A DNA stretch of 64,000 nt from Acephala macrosclerotiorum (taxonomy: Eukaryota; Ascomycota; Leotiomycetes; Helotiales; Mollisiaceae), in contig MU119270.1 of the NCBI GenBank assembly GCA_014904845.1, forward strand, positions 173,950 through 237,949. Reading direction: 5' to 3'. A model generated the notes under the pieces. The model did no database searches. It was not told the origin of the DNA and saw only the letters and a list, made by a program, of their open reading frames with translations. Below, in pieces: positions 59,041 through 64,000 of this stretch (position 1 is its first letter; each line of letters opens with the position of its first letter). The position numbers and the translations under genes are program-made.

Positions 59041-62000
59041 TTTTAATAAATACGCGATTATTAATCGCTAAAAATTGATTATTAATTATATATAAATTTA
59101 AATAATATCGCGAAATTATATTTTGATTATTTTACTTGAAAATTGAATTAAAAAAATATTAATACAATAATAATTCGTTGATTAACTCTTTAAATAATTG
59201 AAAATTGTATTAAAATTATTTCTTTTTTTTTATCGTTATATTTTTGAATTACTAGTTTTGATTTTTCGTACGAGTTATTCATAGTTTTGTTTTTGATTTT
59301 ATTAATTAATTTTAAATTAAAAATGTAGATTTTAATATATTTAATAAAATCGAATTTAATAAATTGAAAAACTTTTTTTGCGATTAAATTATCGATTTTT
59401 TTTTATTAAAATTCTTCGAATAATACTTTAAATATAATAATTACGTTTTTTTTTCGTAATTATAATAAGAATTTTTTATTGATTTTTTTTTTATTTGTTA
59501 TAAACGTTATAAATATTTTATTTTCATTTTTAATAATAATAATAAATATATTATCGAGATTTTCATTGTTATTATCGTTTTTAGTAAATTAATAATACTT
59601 ATTTCATTGTAATTTTTTGTTAAATATTTTTTTATTATTATATAATTTTTTTAATCGTTTTTAATCGTATTATTCTATTAATAATTTATTGTTTAAATTT
59701 TTTTAATTTAATTTATTAAATAAAAAAAATATAAAAAATAAGTTTTTATTAATAATCTCTTTATAAAACATTTTTTTTATATAGTACGATTTGATTATTA
59801 TCGAACGAAATTTAATCAATTTATAAAATATATTAATTGTATATATTTTTTTATTCGTTATTAATAATTTATATAAATTTTTTTAAATTTTTTTTTTTCG
59901 TCAAATACGTACGTTTGAAAAAATTGATAAATTTAAAATAAATTTCATATTTAAATTATTTTTTATTATAAACGCGTTCGTAATTTAACGTTCGACGTAT
60001 AAACGTCGTATTTTTTTTAATAATTATACAACTTGTTTCGATTTTTTTAATTACTAATAAAAATAGTACGTTTTTGATAATTATTTTAAAATATATTTTA
60101 AAGATTAATAATATCGATATAATTTCGTTTAATTTTATTAAATTATTTATTATTTTAATTATTATTTATAAAATCAATTTTTTGTTAATTTGTTCGTTAA
60201 TGAATTCGTTTCGAATGATTTTGTAAATTTATTATAATAAAATATAATATTTTTTTATTTTTTTTATATTATTATAAATTTCAATAAATATTTTTTTAAT
60301 TTCGATTATTATTACTTTTGCGTATTATTGAAATTCTATAAATAAATTTTTTTTTTTTACGTTATAAACGAGATAATTTAATAATTTTTAATATATATTA
60401 ATTTAATATATTTAAAAAATGTTTTATATTATTTTTATAAATATATTTTTCAAAAATTTAATTATTTAAAATATTATTATTAAATTTATTATTTGTAATA
60501 TCGATTTTTTATTTAAATATAAAATATTAATAATAATAAAATAATTAAATTTATAATTATTTTATGAAATAAATTTGAATTTTTTAAATAATTTATTATA
60601 TATTTAATAATAATAATAATATTTAATATTTACGTTGTAATTTGTACGTTAAATTTTTTTAATAAATATTTAAATTATCAATATAATTATTATAATTCGA
60701 TTTTAATAAAATAATTTTAAATTAGATTTTTTTTTTGTTAATATAATAATATTTATAAATAATTTTATTTTTTTACAATTGAAATAATTTTATTTCTTTA
60801 AATTAAAACGTTTTTAAAATTATTAATTTTTATTTTTATTTTATTTCTATTTTAAATATAAAATAAAAATAGTATATTTATAAAAACGATATAAAATACA
60901 ATAATATTTAAAAATATATTAATTTAAATTGTTTTTTATAATAATATTATTTTTTTATTAAATCGAATTTTGTAAATATTAATTATTAATATATTTAATT
61001 GAATTTTATTATCGATTTTTTATAGTACTCGAAATTGTAATTAATCAATCGTTAATATTTTTATAATATTATTATTTAATATAATTCTTTGTAAGATTTT
61101 AAACGAATATCGATTTTTAAACGTAAATATTAAATTCTTATTAAATTATTATAAAAACAAATTAAATATATTTTTTTTCGTAATAATATAATATATAAAT
61201 TGATTATTTAAAATAATTATCGTTTGAATACTATTAATTTCTTTAAATTCGATAAAATAAATTTTATTTACGTTTTTTATTTTTATATTTATTAATAATT
61301 AATCTATTTTTTCAATTTTATTGTTTTTCGAGAGATTTTTTATATTTTTGTATTTAATAAAATTTTTTTAATAATAAATCGTCGTAATATTGCGATTAAT
61401 AATATATTAAACGTATTATTAAAATTTAAAATATATTTATTATCGTTTTTTTATTATATATTTTATTAATTAATAATTTAATTTATTGTAAATATAATAT
61501 TTTTTTTAATTACGATTCGTATAATAATTATTATTATTTCGAAATAATTTTTTATTTTTTTTATTAAATCAAAAAAATCGAGAAATTAAAACTAGTTTAT
61601 ATTGTAGAAAAATAATAAAATACAAAACAAAAAAATCCAATCGTAAATTAGTTTATTTTAATCAATAAATTAAATTTATTCAAAGTAATTCGTAATTCGT
61701 AAATTAATTTATTAATCAATAAAATAAAAAATAAAAATCGAAAAATTGTTAATTAATTTATAGTAAACGAAAACTCTTTATATATTAAAAAACACGTAAT
61801 TAATATTACTTTCGAAATTAATTATTTACAAGAATTTTTGAAAAGAAAATATATAGTTTTATTACAATCGTTTTTCTATATAATAAACTCGTTTCAAATC
61901 TCGAAAAAAAGAATTAAAAAAAGAAAAAAATTTGTTTTACGTAAAAAATTCAAAACTTGAAATTCTTTAAATTATTATCGTTTTTTTTCAAGAATTTGAT

Positions 62001-63848
62001 AATTTTTTCAATATTTTTATTAATATTAAATTTTTTTACAATTTGTTTTTTTTTTTTTTTAAAATTTAATAAAAAAAAAAAAAAGTAAACAAATTTTAAA
62101 TTCAAATTTATTATTGGAAATAATTAAATATTTTTAATTATTTTTTATAAATATTATTAATTTTTTAATTTCGTATTTAAAAAAAATATTTTTATTAAAA
62201 AATATTTTTATTTTTCTTATTTTAAAATATCGAAAAATTAATTTAATTTAAATTACAATTTGTTTTTACTAATAAATATACAAATGTTTATTATTAAACG
62301 AATTTTAATAATTTAATTATTGAAAAATTTTATATCGAATAATAAAATAATTTAAAAATTTTATACAATAAATTATATTGAAAATTATATTGATTTTTTC
62401 AAATTGAATATTATTAAAAAAAAATTTATTACTAAAAAATTCTCAAAATCGATTTTCGAAAAAAATTCGAAATTTATTATAAATTTTTTTGAATTTTTCG
62501 TAAATAGTATTATCGATAATTTTTTTATTAATACTAACAAATACTAAATTCATAGAAAGTAAAATAAAAAAATTAAAATTTTTAAAATTTTCAACGTATT
62601 TTCAATCGATAAAAGTTTTTATTTTATAAACATATAATTTCAATTTTTGAAATTTTTTTTTTATAATATTTAATTAAATTTATTTTAAATTTTTTTTAAT
62701 TAAAATTCGATTTTTAGTATTAAAAAAGAAATTTATTTAAATAATTCTTTTAAAAAATCGAAATAATCAATTTATTATTTTTTTAAAATCATTAAATCAC
62801 GAATAAATTATTTGAGATTTTTTGAAAAAAAAAAATTTAATATATAATAAATTTAAATTTTAAAATATATTTATTTATTTTTTATAAAAAAATTAATTAA
62901 TTTTATTGTTTTAATAGAATTTAATAAATTGAAAAAAAGTAATAAAATAAAAAAAATAGTTTTTAGAAAATCGATAAAATAATAATTATAATTTGAAATC
63001 TATTTATAAGAATTGAACGATAAAAAAAAAATACGTATTGTATAAAAAAAAAATTTATTAAAAAAGGTTTATTAATAGTAAAATTTCAATATATTAATTT
63101 CTTTAAAAAAAAACAATAAAATATTTTTTTTTTCGTTTATTTAAAAAAATTTTACAAAGTAAAAATTATTATAATTTTCAAATTAATAAACGATTTAATT
63201 AAAAAAACAAAAATAAAAACAATAAAAATTCGCGAAAATTAAAATCGATTTTTTGTTAATATTTTTTATTTATAATAAAAAATAATAGAAATATTTATAA
63301 ACTAAAAACGAGTATTAAAATAAATTTAAATAAATTGAAAAAAAAAAAAATTTTAATATACAATTCGTAAATTTTAAATATTCGTATTTTTATAATTTTA
63401 ATTTGTTTTTTATTGTTTTCAAAATACAAATCGAGATTTTCATAAAATATTATATAGTAAATTCGATAAAATTATTTAATAAACGAATATTTGTAAATAT
63501 TGTAAATAATATTTAAAATTTTAATACGATTAATAAAATTCAAAATATCGAAAAAAGTAACGTTTGATTTTTAAATATTATTTATATTGTATATATAATC
63601 AATTATTGAACGTATATTATTTAATTAAAACTCGCGAATTAATCGAAATAAAATAATATTAAATTGTAATAAAATAATAATAATTTTATATTTTTTTAAT
63701 ATAAATATAAATATATTATAATATTTTTTATTATTAGTAATAGATTTTTTGAGTTTGATTAATATAAAAATCGAAATAAAAAAAAAATAAATCGAAAAAC
63801 TTGAAAAATTTAAAAAATTTAAAAAAATAAAAAATTTTATACGAAAAA

Positions 63849-63850
63849 AC

Positions 63851-63886
<36 letters not shown>

Positions 63887-63905
63887 TGTTATTATTATTA
63901 CTAAT
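63849..63905. repeat. AAT/ATT palindromic microsatellite
   Basis: A run of AAT units passes directly into a run of ATT units (with one GTT), giving a perfect-looking hairpin arm of about 25 bp. Confidence 0.7.
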
Positions 63906-64000
63906 TAATAAAATTAATTAAAAAAATAAAATATTAATATTAGTAATTTCTTGAAATCTAATATTTTAAATATTTATATTATTAATAATAATAATCGATT

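Larger units (their letters stand above)
54600..64000. repeat. Large AT-rich, RIP-mutated transposon block (continues past the window)
   Basis: About 9.4 kb with hardly any C or G. As a sample, 55141..55380 has 10 C by my count, 8 of them in CG dinucleotides. No frame stays open. It starts with a Fot1-like relic and includes a diverged tandem duplication (about 56090-57690 and 57720-59040). No genes, tRNA or rRNA recognised; a degraded element after 59 kb cannot be named. Confidence 0.85.

Noticed and set aside
63849..63905. Possible functional hairpin
   Set aside because: Simple AAT/ATT microsatellite in AT-rich DNA; nothing suggests a function.

Overview
This window is nuclear DNA of a filamentous ascomycete (Pezizomycotina). 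The evidence is multi-exon genes with 45-110 bp GT-AG introns, fungus-only families (TRI12-type MFS pump, PTH11-like rhodopsin-fold receptor, HET-domain protein, NACHT-ankyrin NLRs, CBM1 secreted protein, RGS-LOV photoreceptor) and AT-rich blocks that look like the product of repeat-induced point mutation (RIP). The RGS-LOV gene resembles BcLOV4 of Botrytis, so a leotiomycete (Helotiales-like) host is my best guess. That is inference only.

Layout. 1-4.8 kb: an MFS efflux pump and a PTH11-like membrane receptor, both on minus. 4.8-7.3 kb: gene-free, with a complete-looking 271-bp MITE and a 0.7-kb AT-rich block. 7.3-10.3 kb: an NLR (NACHT-ankyrin) ending in a zinc-finger-like module. 11.3-13.4 kb: an RGS-LOV photoreceptor with a reading-frame break inside the LOV domain. 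14.5-25.4 kb: the housekeeping core, with a small membrane protein, EXO5, an SDR, a CBM1 secreted protein, ALG9 and NAF1. 26-29.8 kb: a second NLR, whose ankyrin repeats are so alike that the assembly has a 534-N gap there. 30.6-32.1 kb: an HRQ/DUF3445 haem-type protein.

32.1-38 kb is a transposon graveyard: a copia 3' end with a duplicated tail, a dispersed repeat family, and one small membrane-protein gene. 39.4-44.5 kb: a large orphan gene and a divergently transcribed HET-domain gene, followed by gypsy debris. 46.9-53.9 kb: Mpv17/PMP22, a CDF metal transporter and a FET4-type iron permease. 54.5-64 kb: a block of extreme AT content that begins with a decayed Fot1/pogo transposase and contains a diverged tandem duplication.

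How the genes work together. The housekeeping genes are not functionally linked. ALG9/NAF1, EXO5/small membrane protein and SDR/CBM1 are simply divergent neighbours sharing promoters. The accessory genes have a common flavour: non-self recognition (two NLRs, one HET) and sensing or export (PTH11-like, RGS-LOV, TRI12), lying next to RIP-mutated repeats.
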